From positions 1,672,772 through 1,736,771 of the forward strand of contig QEOQ01000214.1 in the NCBI GenBank assembly GCA_010279815.1: a DNA stretch of 64,000 nt. The letters run 5' to 3'. This DNA comes from Brachionus plicatilis. Its lineage: Eukaryota; Rotifera; Eurotatoria; Ploima; Brachionidae. The position numbers and the translations under genes are program-made. Below are positions 44,785 to 56,857 of the stretch, piece after piece (positions within the stretch are counted from its first letter, which is position 1; each line of letters begins with the position of its first letter). Under the pieces are notes generated by a model. The model ran no database searches and was not told the origin of the DNA. It worked only from the letters and a program-made list of their open reading frames with translations.

Positions 44785-45497
44785 ACATCGCTGAAAATTT
44801 GGATACAATTTCAACTAAACTGAGAGATGATTTTCAAAATGTGAGTTTTTTTTAATAAAAGCAAGATTATTAAAAAAATTATCTTTTTTCTAGGAGGATA
44901 TTTATTTTTCAAAAATAGCAACATGCATTGAAAGTCTTGTTTCTAAGGATTATTTGAATGACGACGTGAGAGCGGGAAGAGTGTGCGTTGGCTGATGTGG
45001 TGCCCGATGTGAGGATGTTCATGCCGTACTGGATGCAGCCCTCTCCCGAGCTCAGTATTTGCTTGCGCAGATCCACCTATAAAAAAAGTAAAGAGGAAGC
45101 GAATCGAAAGATTCAGAAAAGTCAACGAGACCAAGCAAAAACAAAAACAATTTGGCTTATAATTAGTTTTTTTTTACCTTTTTAGGCTAACCAGGGTGAC
45201 CCTTTTTGTAAACCAACCTACGCTTCGCACGAGTGTCTAAGAAAGCCAATTGCTAAGGTTTATGAAATAAATTTTTATGGTAAGCTAACCTTATTTATTT
45301 TAAAATATACAAAAATTTAATTTTTCAAGGTTCTGATGTTGAAATTTCAACCAATCTGGTTCGAAATACATCGATGGAACCGGAAGTCCCTATGGAAAAG
45401 GAACGGGAAAGAAGATGCGGATGGTCAATTAGCTTAATTGACCCTTCGCCAATTGAACTGAGCGTAGTTACGCAAATTGAACACGTACCAGAGAGCA
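44784..45497 (+). pseudogene. Unidentified gene fragment, right-arm copy
   Basis: Exon-like pieces: 44784-44840 (HIAENLDTISTKLRDDFQN, donor GTGAG), 44894 to about 44935 ([18 protein letters not shown]), 45186-45279 (ANQGDPFCKPTYASHECL and on to YEINFY, donor GGTAAGC), 45330-45497 (SDVEISTNLVRNTS to VTQIEHVPES). The last two join in phase through a 50-bp intron, which argues for a real gene. The 44936-45076 stretch between them is the antisense kinesin piece. I do not recognise the protein. Confidence 0.5.
44936..45076 (-). pseudogene. Kinesin-13 switch-I exon, inverted copy
   Basis: The second copy of the 47-codon kinesin piece at 43570-43710 with its acceptor, differing by one base (Pro/Gln change visible in the antisense frame). 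It has no motor sequence on either side, so it is not functional. Confidence 0.85.
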
Positions 45498-45589
45498 ATT
45501 TTTCAAGGTTCTGATGTTGAAATTTCAACCAATCTGGTTCGAAATATTTAAAAAAGAACCAAACGAAGTACATATAATTTGATTGTAGA

Positions 45590-46183
45590 TTTATCCTTTT
45601 ATAACGAAAACTCTTTTTAACGAAACCTCGATATAACAAAAAAAAAATTTACACTTAAACTATAATCCTAATTATGATTTCACTCTTTATTACGAATGTG
45701 TGAAAAAATTGTCTATTTTTGATTGTCAATTTATTGATTATAAATATAAATAGCTGTACGCATTTGCTTTGGAAAAAACAATATTTTTGCTCATTTTTGT
45801 TTTATTAGTAACAATTAAAACAATAATGAGCGATAAAATAAAAGAAAATAATAATATATCTAAAAATTTACAAGCAAAAAAACGTAAAATAATTGATTTT
45901 AACACAAAAGTTGATATATTAAGAAAAAAAACAAGGATGGAATTGCGTTTTCAAAATTGCACTCGAATATGGTCTCCCAATATCAACAGTGTCAACTTTT
46001 CTCAGTATTAAGATAAAAATTGCTGATAGTTATCAAAGTATATTATATTTTTTTATTCAATAGAATTTATGGAACCGAAATTTCCCACCCTATCTTTTTT
46101 TGGAATTTTTGTTATAACATACCTCTCTATAACGAACATATTTTTTTTGGAACGGAGGACTTCGTTATAACGAGGTTCGACTG
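45590..46183 (+). mobile_element. pogo/Tigger-like remnant
   Basis: The right end TTATAACGAGGTTCGACTGG is typical of pogo/Tigger terminal repeats. On the left, TTATAACGAAAAC and AACGAAACCTCGATATAAC give the matching inverted motif. The interior contains only the N-terminal DNA-binding part of the transposase. About 0.6 kb, so internally deleted. Confidence 0.7.
45826..46010 (+). pseudogene. pogo-like transposase N-terminal HTH, frameshifted
   Basis: Starts MSDKIKENNNISKNLQ, then KRKIIDFNTKVDILRK. After a one-base shift near 45935 it reads GIAFSKIALEYGLPISTVST followed by FLSIKIK. This is the CENP-B/pogo helix-turn-helix: basic KRK start, then G-x-x-x-x-x-IA-x-EYG-LP-x-STVS. The DDE domain is deleted. 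Confidence 0.7.
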
Positions 46184-46189
46184 GACATA

Positions 46190-46952
46190 AAGCATTGATT
46201 TTAGTTTATAACACTTTTACTTTATTCTCAAAAGACATTTTAAGAGATTTAATTTATATTTATTTTCAATAAGTATTAAGAATAACATTCCACATTTATA
46301 TTATTTTTCAGAACTCAAATTTAACGCCATTTATTTAAATTTTCTCAAAAATTAAAAATACTTTAATTCGCCCATTTTTTATCATCTTCCCGAATTTTTT
46401 AAATAATCAACTTTCAAAGTTAGGCGCCTTTTAACCTTGTCTCCTTAAATTATTTCACATTCAAATTTTAAACTCATCCCAACCTCGTTTACAAATTTTT
46501 TAACATTGCGAAGATTTTTCTCCAATATAACCATTAAAAAACTGAAAAGTATTTTTTGTATGTAGTTGTGAACCCTTCTTTATTTATGATCAAAGTTGAA
46601 ATTAATTTCAAATTTTTGTTTGTTAATTATTTATTTTTATTCCAAAGGATCCTGCTCGAGAGGGAATTTTTCCCATCTTATTAAAAAAGTTTAGCAAATT
46701 TTAATTTAAATTTTTTTTAAATTGTTTAAATTTTTTTTTTAAACAGTTTAAGTAATAAGCTTCTAAAGTGGTTGAGAATTTAATATTGATTACTTCCTAT
46801 TATATTTTTTAATGCTGGAATTTTTCTTCAACTTTCTTGTTTGCCTTTTCTTTCGTTAGTTAAGCTTACCACACTAATGACTTTTTTGAAAAATGTACTT
46901 TCAAGGTTGATCCGATATAAACCTTTGATTATTTATTTTTTTTTTCTTTTTC
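46190..46952. other. Intergenic, nothing recognised
   Basis: AT-rich sequence between the pogo remnant and duplication copy D2. Confidence 0.35.
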
Positions 46953-47722
46953 TTGCTAATTTAAATAATTTTTAATTATTGATTTGATATTCAAATAGTT
47001 TATTAAAAAAAAAGAGCTATTTTTCTTATTCGAAAATTTTAATTTTTTAATTCGCATCATTATTTGATTTTAATTAAAATTTTAAATTCGATTTTTAAAA
47101 ATAAAGAATAAAATAACATTTTTATTATTTTATCTTTTCTAAAAATAAAATCTTAAATCTAAAAAAATTACAGAACTTGAAAATGGTAAACACACTGCCA
47201 GACAGTGATATTACAAGTTTGGCTACAGCCAATTTTGGTTTTCAATGGAATATAAGATGTCGGTCATTATTTGATTGTAATGGTGACCATTTTAGCAACA
47301 AAATACTGAACAAATTAATACAAGCTGTCAATTTCTAAAGCTATATCTTGATTTAATGCACTTTTTTTGAAATTGAAAATTTTTGAAATTTGAATAAAAT
47401 AATTATAAAACCAAAAATCTTTAATTAAATAATAAAATTGAGTGAAAAATATCGATTTTTGACAGGAATAAATCTAGACGAATTATTGGATTAAGATTAA
47501 ATTTAATTTTTTACAGACTCGTTTTATGAAAATTCAGAGCCGTGTACGCGCTCCTTTTCCGCTTAGCCCCATTAGAGTCTTCGACCATTTCTGGACTAAA
47601 ATACTCTTCATTTTCGAAGCGAATTCACTTAAATTATTGAATAAATGTAAAAATTTTTATTTTAAGCTTTCTAATGATTGTTTCGAAGGCTATTCAAATA
47701 AATTTTGAGAAATTCGAAAAAA
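46953..47722. repeat. Segmental duplication, copy D2 (internally deleted)
   Basis: Matches 39290-39665, then 40211-40430, then about 41945-42196 of copy D1, head to tail in the same orientation. Relative to D1 it lacks the 545-bp MITE and about 1.5 kb of the RING gene body. The deletion junction is near 47515 (TTTTTACAGACTCG). Confidence 0.85.
47516..47611 (-). pseudogene. RING-gene pseudogene (5' stub)
   Basis: Keeps the start codon and first codons of the RING gene (MKSILV) at 47611. About 10 bp are deleted right after, shifting the frame to an early stop; the 3' part of exon 1 and all of exon 2 are missing. It also lacks the dyad element that follows D1. Confidence 0.85.
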
Positions 47723-49470
47723 AATTTTATTGTTAATTTCGATTAAAAAGCTCTTAAATTTGCCTTTATTCTTTATACCTAAAAATAGAAAAAAATCACC
47801 ACAGCTTGCCATCAAAATAAAAAAGGAAAAATTATTTTCAATTGATTTTTTTTGGAATTTAAAGCCTAAAATTCTTGAATCAATGAATAAATAAATTTTT
47901 ATTTCAGTCGTGGCCATCCACACAGTATTTCATTTTTTCTCACAAATTTTCATGAATTTTAAGTCAACAATTCAGCTCATATATAATTTGGGCTGCCAGT
48001 ATGGAACACAATAAATTTATTAAAATACCACAAATTTACATAAAATATCAACAAAAATTATATATATTTTTATTTATTTATCTTTTTACTTTTTTCCAAA
48101 CATATTATAAACAAAACAATTAAATTAATGAAAACACAGCACATCTAATAAATGTACACCTTTTATCAAATAAATTACAATTAAAATAATTAAAGCTCAA
48201 TATTTTTTTTAATTGACAATGACTTGAAATTCTTTTTAAGAAAAGTAAACATTTTTATATCAGCTAGCAAAATAAAAAAAACTCGATTACAATCATCGTC
48301 AAAGTCATACTCAACATGTAATCCGTCGATTAGACCAAATCAAGTAGAAGCGTATTACTCAATCCCGATGACGAAGTTCTTATTGATGCGGAGTAACTTA
48401 CAAATCAAAAAATAAATAAAAGTTAAAGTTAAACATTTGATTAAATTTCAAAGAATAATTTTAATTATCTCTTTATTAGTTAAAAATTTCTGAATTGGAA
48501 ATATCGATTTGAAATGAAGTTCACAACTTAAGGATTAATTTTCAAAATGCAGTTTTATCTGTTAAATATTGAAATACTTGTAATGCGTCATGAAAAAAAA
48601 AGGTTTTTACTGCCCAAATGATTGTACTAAGAAAAAAAATTGAATTTTTTTGTAGATTTTTATTAAAGTTTTCTTAAACTAAACATGTTTTTTTTTTATT
48701 GATTAAATGGAGAAAATAAAATTTTTTTGGTATTTTTAATTATTATAATTATTTAAAAAAAAATGCATCTATTGACAATAAAAAAGCAAAAAACCTTTAA
48801 AAAACTTTTTATCTTTTAAAAACTTAAAAACTATAAAGTCCCTAAAAAAAAAGAATGTAATATTTGTAATCTTTGACAAAATAACCCAAATACTATAAAG
48901 TCACCTTGTTCTCTTTAAAAAAAAGAATGTACTTTTTGTCCTTTTAAAAAAATAATTTAAAAAAAAATTTAAATAATTTTAATTAAGATTTTAGTCTAGA
49001 AAAGACGTCCTTTTTATTCTTTTTCTAGTCAGAAAGAATGTTCTTTCTGTACTTTTTATAATTTATTTTAAGCCTTGATCTAGAATAGACATACTTTTTA
49101 TCCTTTTTGATTTTTTCTAGTCAAAAAGAATGTTTTTTTTGGGCTCATTAATTATGAAAGGATATTCTTTTGACTTTTTCTCTCAACTTTTTCTTAGTTA
49201 GAGGAAAATAACCCTATAATAAACCCTGAATTTATTTAGTAATTCAAATTTCCAGACTTCCATATATTGAATATGAATTCGATGGATTTTTTTTTTATAA
49301 GATTAAATTCTTTAGTTAATAATTAAAAAAAATTTAATATTTGAAATTAAATAAATATACGCCAAATTTATTTAAAAAATATATAAATCGTTTAAAATTA
49401 CGAAAAAAAAAATTCTCTTAACAACCATAATAAATAGACTAGAAGTTTGATTATTGTTTGGTATCCTTTT
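47723..49470. other. Intergenic with short AAGAATGTNCTTTTT-type repeats
   Basis: 48840-49150 contains several copies of ACTATAAAGTC, AAAGAATGTAC and TAGTCAAAAAGAATGT-like motifs, a decayed repeat. On the minus strand around 48350-48205 the frame reads HVEYDFDDDCNRVFFILLA, too short to assign. Nothing else supported. Confidence 0.35.
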
Positions 49471-52400
49471 CTATTGGGACAGAACTGCGCGGAATTCTTC
49501 GAGTAAATTTTCGATAAGTGATTGATTATTTGATTTGGCATCAACAACCACAGTTTTATTTTCAACTAATTTAAAGAGAAAACAAATAGGTTGATGCATC
49601 ATGTTCGAAGCAAATAAAGAAGCATTATTTTCCAGCACTTCGATTACTTAAAATTTAATTTAAAAAATTAAAAAAAAATTTAAATAAATCATCAATTTTA
49701 CTTTTTAAATTAAAATTCGATGTTAAGGTCCTTAAAATTGAGTCCAAATTTTCATGCTCGCTCACACTGAATTTTAAGCTGCACTTCGCATTTAGCTGAC
49801 CACTCGTTAACCAATTTGAAAATTCATCACTAAATAAATAATTTAAAATTAATTCTTATTAAAAAAAATCAAATCAAAAAGTACTTATCACATGAATACG
49901 AGATTAAAAAATTTGAACACTGAATTTTTAGTTTAAAATCAATTTTTTCATGAACAGAGCCCGATTCAGTCTATGGAATAAAATTAAAAAATACTTTTTT
50001 TTTTTTACTTTTATACTAAAATTTACATTGAACTTATAGGTGAAATTTCCCTTCAAGTTTTGTGGAAATGTACAATCGTTCACTTGGAACAAGCACTCGA
50101 ATTGGTTATCTTGAGATGACAAGAGCGAAAAGGGTACTTTTAAGCTTTCGTTTGAAGATTTGTTATCTTCTCTTAATAACTTAAGACTTGCCGTATTTAA
50201 AATATTCAACTCGATGGAGCTTATTTCAGAATCGGTAGTTAAATTACCAAGTCTTAAGTTAATTATCAATTGATTCATGTTCATTCGATTTGCTTGAATA
50301 AGTGCTGACTAAAAATAATTTTTATTTAATTTAATTTAATTTTTAATTTAGACTAAATTTACAATATTTAATTGTTTATTGGAAGCAATGTGTTTGAATA
50401 CAAGTTCTGAATCGTGTTCATTTGTACCATTTTGTGGCTCCGATTGACCATTTTTTACTTTTTTTGACTTTTTCTTTTTACAATCTGTTTCTTTATCTTT
50501 TTTTGATTTTTTGCTTTTTTTACCTTCAACTGGCTTCTCGACTTCAATTTTCTGCTCAGTTCTAGCCTCTTCGATTTGATCATTTTTCAGCCAAAATTCA
50601 AAGTCATCACTGTCAGTTTTTTTTATGTTTGTCTCGTTTTCAGGCGATACCAGCTCGTTGTACTCAGTTTCAACTATTGGAGCCGGATCGTTCGAAACCA
50701 AAAGCTCTTTTTCAGATTTTTTGCGCCTAATCTTTTTCTCTCCGCTCTTACTCTTGCTTTTTGATTTCTTTTTCTCCAATTTCTCTTCCTCTTTTGCTCC
50801 GTTTGTTTTTTTGTCGCTCAAAGTCTCCGGCCTTTTGGGGTGAATTGGTTTTACAATCTCGGGTCTAATGAAAAAAAATATTCTTTAGACAGAATGATTA
50901 AAAATTTATTAACAAAAAATAAAAATAAAATAAATTTTCATTATAAAATTAATTAATAAATTGACTAAAAATAATTTTTTAAGTATTTATATATTTATTA
51001 TTTTGATGAAAGTTTTGAGTCTGAATCTATAAGAATGTTTAAGTATTTGAAATTTATAAATTTCTTAAGTTCTATATAAAGACATGAGCGCAAAAAAGGT
51101 TTTTTAAAATAAAAAATTTTACGAATTAAAAACAATAGTCTTATTGTTAAATTTTGATAAAAATATTTGGTCAAAATTAAAATCAAAGAGACTTTTAAGT
51201 TCATTTCAATTCGATTCAAGCTGCTTAAAAATTAAGCATTTACTGAACTAAATTATTTCTTATTGTAAAAAAGTAATTCAAATTTTTCTGAATTGAAACG
51301 AATTTCACAACCCCAGAATCAAAATTTCACCGCGTAAAAATAGAAACACTATCACAAAAAACAGTCTAGAATTATTTTTAAAATTTCAAGAAACAAATTT
51401 TATACTTCTTTAAATTTTATCAATAAAATTTAAAAATCTTTCTTTCTTAGCAATTTAATTCCATTAAGGATAACTTATCTTTACGCAGTCAAACTCATTT
51501 TATAAAATCAAAATTTAAAGAATGCTTTTGCTAAATTTTCTAAAAAATCTAAAAAATTTAATAGAATAAAAAAAATACTCCTGATATATCCTTAATTATT
51601 AGCAGCATTAACCACGTAATTATTTAATAAATAAAATAAACCTACTCATCCAAATTAATATCTAGAGCTCTGTGCGGGTCATTAGGATCATTTGGTCTTT
51701 TTGTGTCATCATCGCTGTCATCCAAAGCGCCATCAGGCATTTCATAAGCCAAAATTTTAACCACCTGATCCGGCTCATCATCATCTTCCTCTTGCACTTG
51801 TTTCTGCTTTCCATCTTTTTTAATCTTCATTTTTTTCCTCAACTTTTTATTCTCGTCATCAATTTTGCTCATTCTGTAATAATTTTCCGAACTAGTTACG
51901 CCCGGTATACTAATGGGCACCTTTAAATCAATCGACTGACTCCTAATCGAGTCAGATATAGAGGCAGACTTGGAAAAACTATTGCTCACCAGAGAGTCAC
52001 TTTTTTTCATTGATTTTATATAGAAAGGATTTGATTCCAATTGAAGCATTCTGTTCTCTTTGTACTTGACCAGGTCTTCCTCACTTATGTCCGGCTGAAT
52101 TTTCCTGGCACCAACACTCACTGTAGTCGTTGGCTCAGCAGAACCACTACCCCCGTATCCAGTGAAAGATTTCAGCTCATTATTTTTGATAAATATTTGC
52201 TTTTCTTGACTAGAAGTCAAGTCATCCTGTTCGTCATCGGACGGTGGATCATTTATCCACGCATCTAGATCCAGGCCGTCAGGCACTGGCACCTTTCTCT
52301 GTGCTTTGACAGCCACAGGGTTTAGCTCGCCATCAAACAATATCCCGAGCTCGCCCTGGGCCTCTGAATCCAACATTTTGTCGCAATACTTCAAAATCTG

Positions 52401-55400
52401 CAGAAAACTACACGCTCTTTCCTGGACCTCAGTGTCCGCACTTTGCTCAAATTGTCTCATTCTTTCAAGCATACTCTCAGTGAGCTGTTTGCACTTGTCA
52501 CTGTCAGATGAACCAATCTGAACCAAGTGGACATAGAGCTTGAATATGTTCTGAACAAATGTGGACTGAATGTGACCAGGCAGGTTGGTCACTTTTGATT
52601 TTGACATTGAGTCAAGGGTGGTGCATGGATGGGTCAAGTGTTGGGAAAATTCGCCACAGATCCACGCCGCTGCATTCAGTACCTCACAGATGTCAGTGGA
52701 ATTTTTGGTGTTCTTGGAAGCGAGGGAAATACTGGAGGAAAAAATGTGCATGTTTTCTATTAGAATGGCCATCTGGGCTACTATGAATGGTCTGATTGAC
52801 TCGACGCGTATTGACACGTCGAGCAGTTGAGAAGAGAGAAGTTTGCCATGGCGAGTGCCTTCCATGCGCGTCAACTCAACTAGTACACTCACGTACCACT
52901 CGAAGTTGGTCACATACTGGTAGTTGTTTTGACTGCAGATGTCGATTATTTTGGCCAAGAGTTCGTCGCGGTAGTGGGTACCCTCTGCTTTTGACATGTG
53001 CACCATCAGTTTTTTGATTATTTCCATTAAGTTCTTTTTGGATACCATTCCGTACAGCAAGTCCAATGAGCGGAGTCGGATCGACTCGTCTTTGTCGTCC
53101 AGACACTGCATTATCAAGTCCTTGTGTATTTGGACACTTTTTGGATTTGTCTGAAGTATTTTGGACATGGCCAATAGACCAAGGTATTTTACTTAAAATA
53201 AAAATTTTGTCCACAGGTGACCAGAATTTAGAAAATACTCACAATTTTGGTCCGAATCTTCGATCAAAATTCTCAACTTTTGCAAGCATATCTTTATTTA
53301 AAAATAGATTTTAATTCAATTCTCTATAAATATTTTATTAGTAATATATATAGGATATTTTCAAGCAGACACATTGGAAGTGAACTACTTGCTTTCAGCT
53401 ACCAGTTGCCTTTATTTTTGGTATGACAAAATAAATTAAAGTAAAGAACATAGAAAAAGTCAAATTTAAATTTAAATTTAAAATTAAAAGCTTAAATTTT
53501 TTTTGTATCTGGTTAAATAAACAAAATCTCTTTAAAATTTTCTGATTTTAAGTCTATTTTAATTAGATTTAATTATTTTGTTAAAAAAAAAAAAATTAAT
53601 ATTTAAAATTAATTTTAAGAACGCCTAAATTAGTTTTAAAAAAAACAATAATCTTTTAAAATTACGAAAATTTAAAAATATTATATTTTCAATCATAAAA
53701 TCACCTTAGCTTAGTGTCAAAAAAATAAAATAATCATTTATACAATTTAGATTTTTTGTTTATTAAAAGCATATCAATAATTTTTTATTAATTAATAATA
53801 ATATTTTTTATAGAAATTTTTCAATTATTTATTTAAAGAACGATTGACAGTTTTTATACTAATTTTTAAATTTTTTATATTCATAAATTCTCAATTAATC
53901 TATAAGTCATTTTTAGATGAAAAAAAATGAATCCTTGATTTAAAGATATTTTTTTTAGAACAATCTTTTAGGAAGTTATGGATAACCGAAGAAGACAAAA
54001 AATATCAACATCTCCTAGATCACTTTTTGAATTGACAAAGGTATTGAAAGAAGAAACACTGAGTCTCAGCGTAGTTTGTCTAAAATTTACTTTTACATTG
54101 TTATTTTTTTAATAAATAATTAATATTTTTAGAAATAATTGTTTTTTTCAAAATCTTAATGTTTTATCGTAAAAATTGAATTAAAGTTTTCGCTTAATCT
54201 AAAAAATTTTTTTTTGAAATTATTCAATTAATTTAAAATATAAAAACAATTAAAAATAAAAATTTGTGAAAATAAAAATTAAATAAAATCAAAAACTAAT
54301 TCCGAAATTTCATACTTCCTCTAATATAATTTCCGCTTTAATACAATGTAAAAATATAATTATAGCAGTTCATCTGAATTTTAGAAAATATAATGATTTA
54401 ACACTTTTTTTTAATTTCTAAATCAACTCTAATATTTTTACATACCGTTACCTCGTGTTAACGACTCTAAGAGTAAAGCCCAAATCCAACCTTTTTTCTT
54501 TTAGAGTTAATTACATAGTTTCTATGTTTTAATAATTAAAATTTAATTAGCTAGAAAATAGCCTGAATATGAAATATTTTCCAAAAATAAAGCCCAAATT
54601 TAACTCTTACTCAAACAAAAAAATTGTCTTTAGTATAGTAAAAAAATAAAAAATTAAAAAAAATTGTAGAGCTAATATCGAAATAGGAAATAAGTCAAAT
54701 TTAGTCTTTTTTTTATTTTTGAACCTTAGTCTAAGAGCATTTTTTTTTAAGATTAAAGGTAATATTTAAGATTTTTACTTGAAATTCTAGTTTAAACTCT
54801 ATCTAACAGAAATTAAAGATATTTTATAAAGTTTACTAAGAAATCAATTGAATTAGATGCTGATTTTTTAAAATTTTATCTTTAATTAAAAAAAATATTA
54901 AAAATTTTTAATTAAAATTATGTTTTTTCTTAAAAATAGCTAACAAATTTACCAAGCTTAACCAACATAATCCATTTATCTTCAAAAAAGATATTTTTGA
55001 GAATATTGGAATATAATGATTTGGAAAAAATCATAAAAAATCTTTAACTTGAATATTAATAAAATTTAAAAAAAATCATATTTTTTTAACTAATTTAATC
55101 TGGAATAGAATTTGCATTAAAATTCAAAAAAAAAAAAATAGCTTACCTCAATAGCAGAGCTGTGATTTGGCTGTCCGGAAGAAATAGACACTAAAACTTT
55201 AGTAGAAAGATTTAAATGAACAAAAGATTATTTTTGTTGGCAAAAAGAATACCTGCAAGAACAGTGTTGATGCACTCGTACAAAAGCGACATGGCCGAAG
55301 TGCTATTTATAATGTTGGTCAATGGTTCAATTAATTTTTTGCCCAAACGCGGCTCCAACGGCGTCAATGCGCCAAAAAGTTTGATAATTTTAATCAGCAC

Positions 55401-56219
55401 CCAATTGTTGGTGGACACGCTCATTAGCTTGAAAAAAATTGGTGCCAGCGACAGATAATTCTTGGGATTTTTGCGAGCCAACTCACAGATCACATTGACC
55501 GCGGCCGCTTGCACACTCGGCTCCGGATCATCAAGCTTTTCTTTAAGGCGCGCAAAAGAGGGTCTCAGTGCATCAGGGTTTTTGAGGAAAATTTTATACA
55601 TTATCAACACTGCTTTTTTGCGTATATAGGCCCTATTGGAGGTCATCAAGGTGGCTATTTCATTCAGAAGATCCCGGGCCAGGTCCGGGGTCAGAAAGCA
55701 AGCTAGGCCACTAATCGCCACACCACTCTCGTACATGCTCTGACTGCCTAGGTCCTTGCGGATCAAATTAGTGGTCAGCATAAGAACATCGGTTCCCTCA
55801 TGGAAGGTCTGCGATGCGGCCAAGTAGCCAATCCTCTAAAATTTTAAATCTAAGTAAATCCGCTTGGCAAAAAGTAAGTTTTACCTTGAAAGTAAATTTT
55901 GAAGAGCTCATTACTTCAATGATGTTAAATGAGGCCCAGCTGATGTCATAGCCGATCATTTGAAGCTGAAATTAGAGTTGGTCAATGTGTTGGAGATTGT
56001 TGTTTAGAAAAAGGGACTTACGTAGCAGAGTTTGTTGATGGCATTGGCTTTCACAGTCATGCTGTCCTGTTTTAGCTCTTGTTTTATCTCATCGACACAG
56101 TCAGCAATGTACTTGGCCTCGTTGTTCTTGTGGTTGCGGATGCCTCGGACCAGATCGTGCAGGTTTTTGTCAAATATTTGGCCAAAGCTGTCTTTGGCTT
56201 TGCGTATGGCAGCGTCCAT
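49471..56219 (-). CDS. AP3D1: AP-3 complex subunit delta (delta-adaptin)
   Basis: A full-length orthologue in 11 exons, in phase on the minus strand: 56219-56022, 55965-55885, 55835-55253, 55190-55147, 53291-53243, 53191-51646, 50864-50363, 50308-50009, 49970-49885, 49829-49702, 49646-49471. The total is 1230 residues (human about 1150-1215). AP-3 sorts cargo from endosomes to lysosomes and related organelles; delta is one of its two large subunits.

Visible: the near-invariant N-terminal helical-repeat trunk (FDKNLHDLVRGIRNHK, AAVNVICELARKNPKNYLSL, TNNWVLIKIIKLFGALTPLE, LIMQCLDDKDESIRLRSLDL); PVPDGLDLDAWIND near residue 630; an acidic stretch ending DPNDPHRALDINLDE; a lysine-rich hinge (KKSKKSKKDKETDCKKKKSK); and a diverged ear domain ending LIENLLEEFRAVLSQ. 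The donor of exon 9 (GATAA|GTACTT) is inferred from frame and conservation. I chose the first ATG in the conserved frame. Confidence 0.95.
53292..55146 (-). other. AP3D1 intron 4 (1.86 kb)
   Basis: The only long intron at the 5' half of AP3D1; most others are 50-70 bp. I see no element ends. A 53972-54110 plus-strand stretch (MDNRRRQKISTSPRSLFELT) reads open for about 45 codons, but I cannot assign it. Confidence 0.7.
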
Positions 56220-56269
56220 AATCAAGCTTTTAGTTGAGCTCGTCTTACTTGTTGTCTAAGAGAAAAAAA

Positions 56270-56857
56270 AAAGTCATTTGATTTTAAAGCAAAAGATAAG
56301 TGTTATCTATCTGTGTGGCAAATAGGAGATTGGGAATTAAAAAACAGGAATAAATTTATAATTATAATTTTTTATTTGAAAGAGAAGAAAATTAAAAGAT
56401 TTTTTGGATTTTGTTGTGTGCACCCTCTTGCCTGTGCTGGTTGCGTGCAAGTACAGTAATTTTAGTGATTTTGTTTGAAGACAAAGTAGAAATTTATTTC
56501 AAATTATGCTTGTTTTGACTTGGCCTGAACTAAGTTGTCTTCTTCAAATCGATTTTTTTGAAATAAACTTCGCCTAAAGTTGGCTGCTTTAAGTCAGTGA
56601 AAAAAGCTCACTGTCATTTTATTTACAATTTTCTACAAATATTTGCCAGAAAAATGGAACTGGGTTTTTTGAATTTCAAATACAAATTGAACAAAAATTC
56701 TTCATTTCTTGATTTTTTAATAATTGTTGTAAAAACTATTATTTATATGTATAAATTTTTATTGAAAACTATTTTTTTTAATCTAATTCAATACTAATCG
56801 GTTGGATTAGTATAGTGGGCACTAGTCTGTTAAATTTTGTATTTAATAATAAATAAT
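56270..56857. other. Upstream region of AP3D1
   Basis: Contains the presumed AP3D1 promoter. No TATA or CpG-like feature stands out from the AT background. No genes seen. Confidence 0.3.

Larger units (their letters stand above)
44779..45497. repeat. Right arm of the 719-bp inverted duplication
   Basis: The reverse complement of 43149-43867. It is followed directly by a further 49-bp fragment (45497-45546) that repeats 45320-45368 in the same orientation. Confidence 0.92.

Noticed and set aside
52559..53017. Several 70-80 codon plus-strand ORFs
   Set aside because: Antisense to AP3D1 exon 6.
53972..54110. Short plus-strand ORF MDNRRRQKISTSPRSLFELT inside AP3D1 intron 4
   Set aside because: Only about 45 codons, no family, no partner exon; could be chance.
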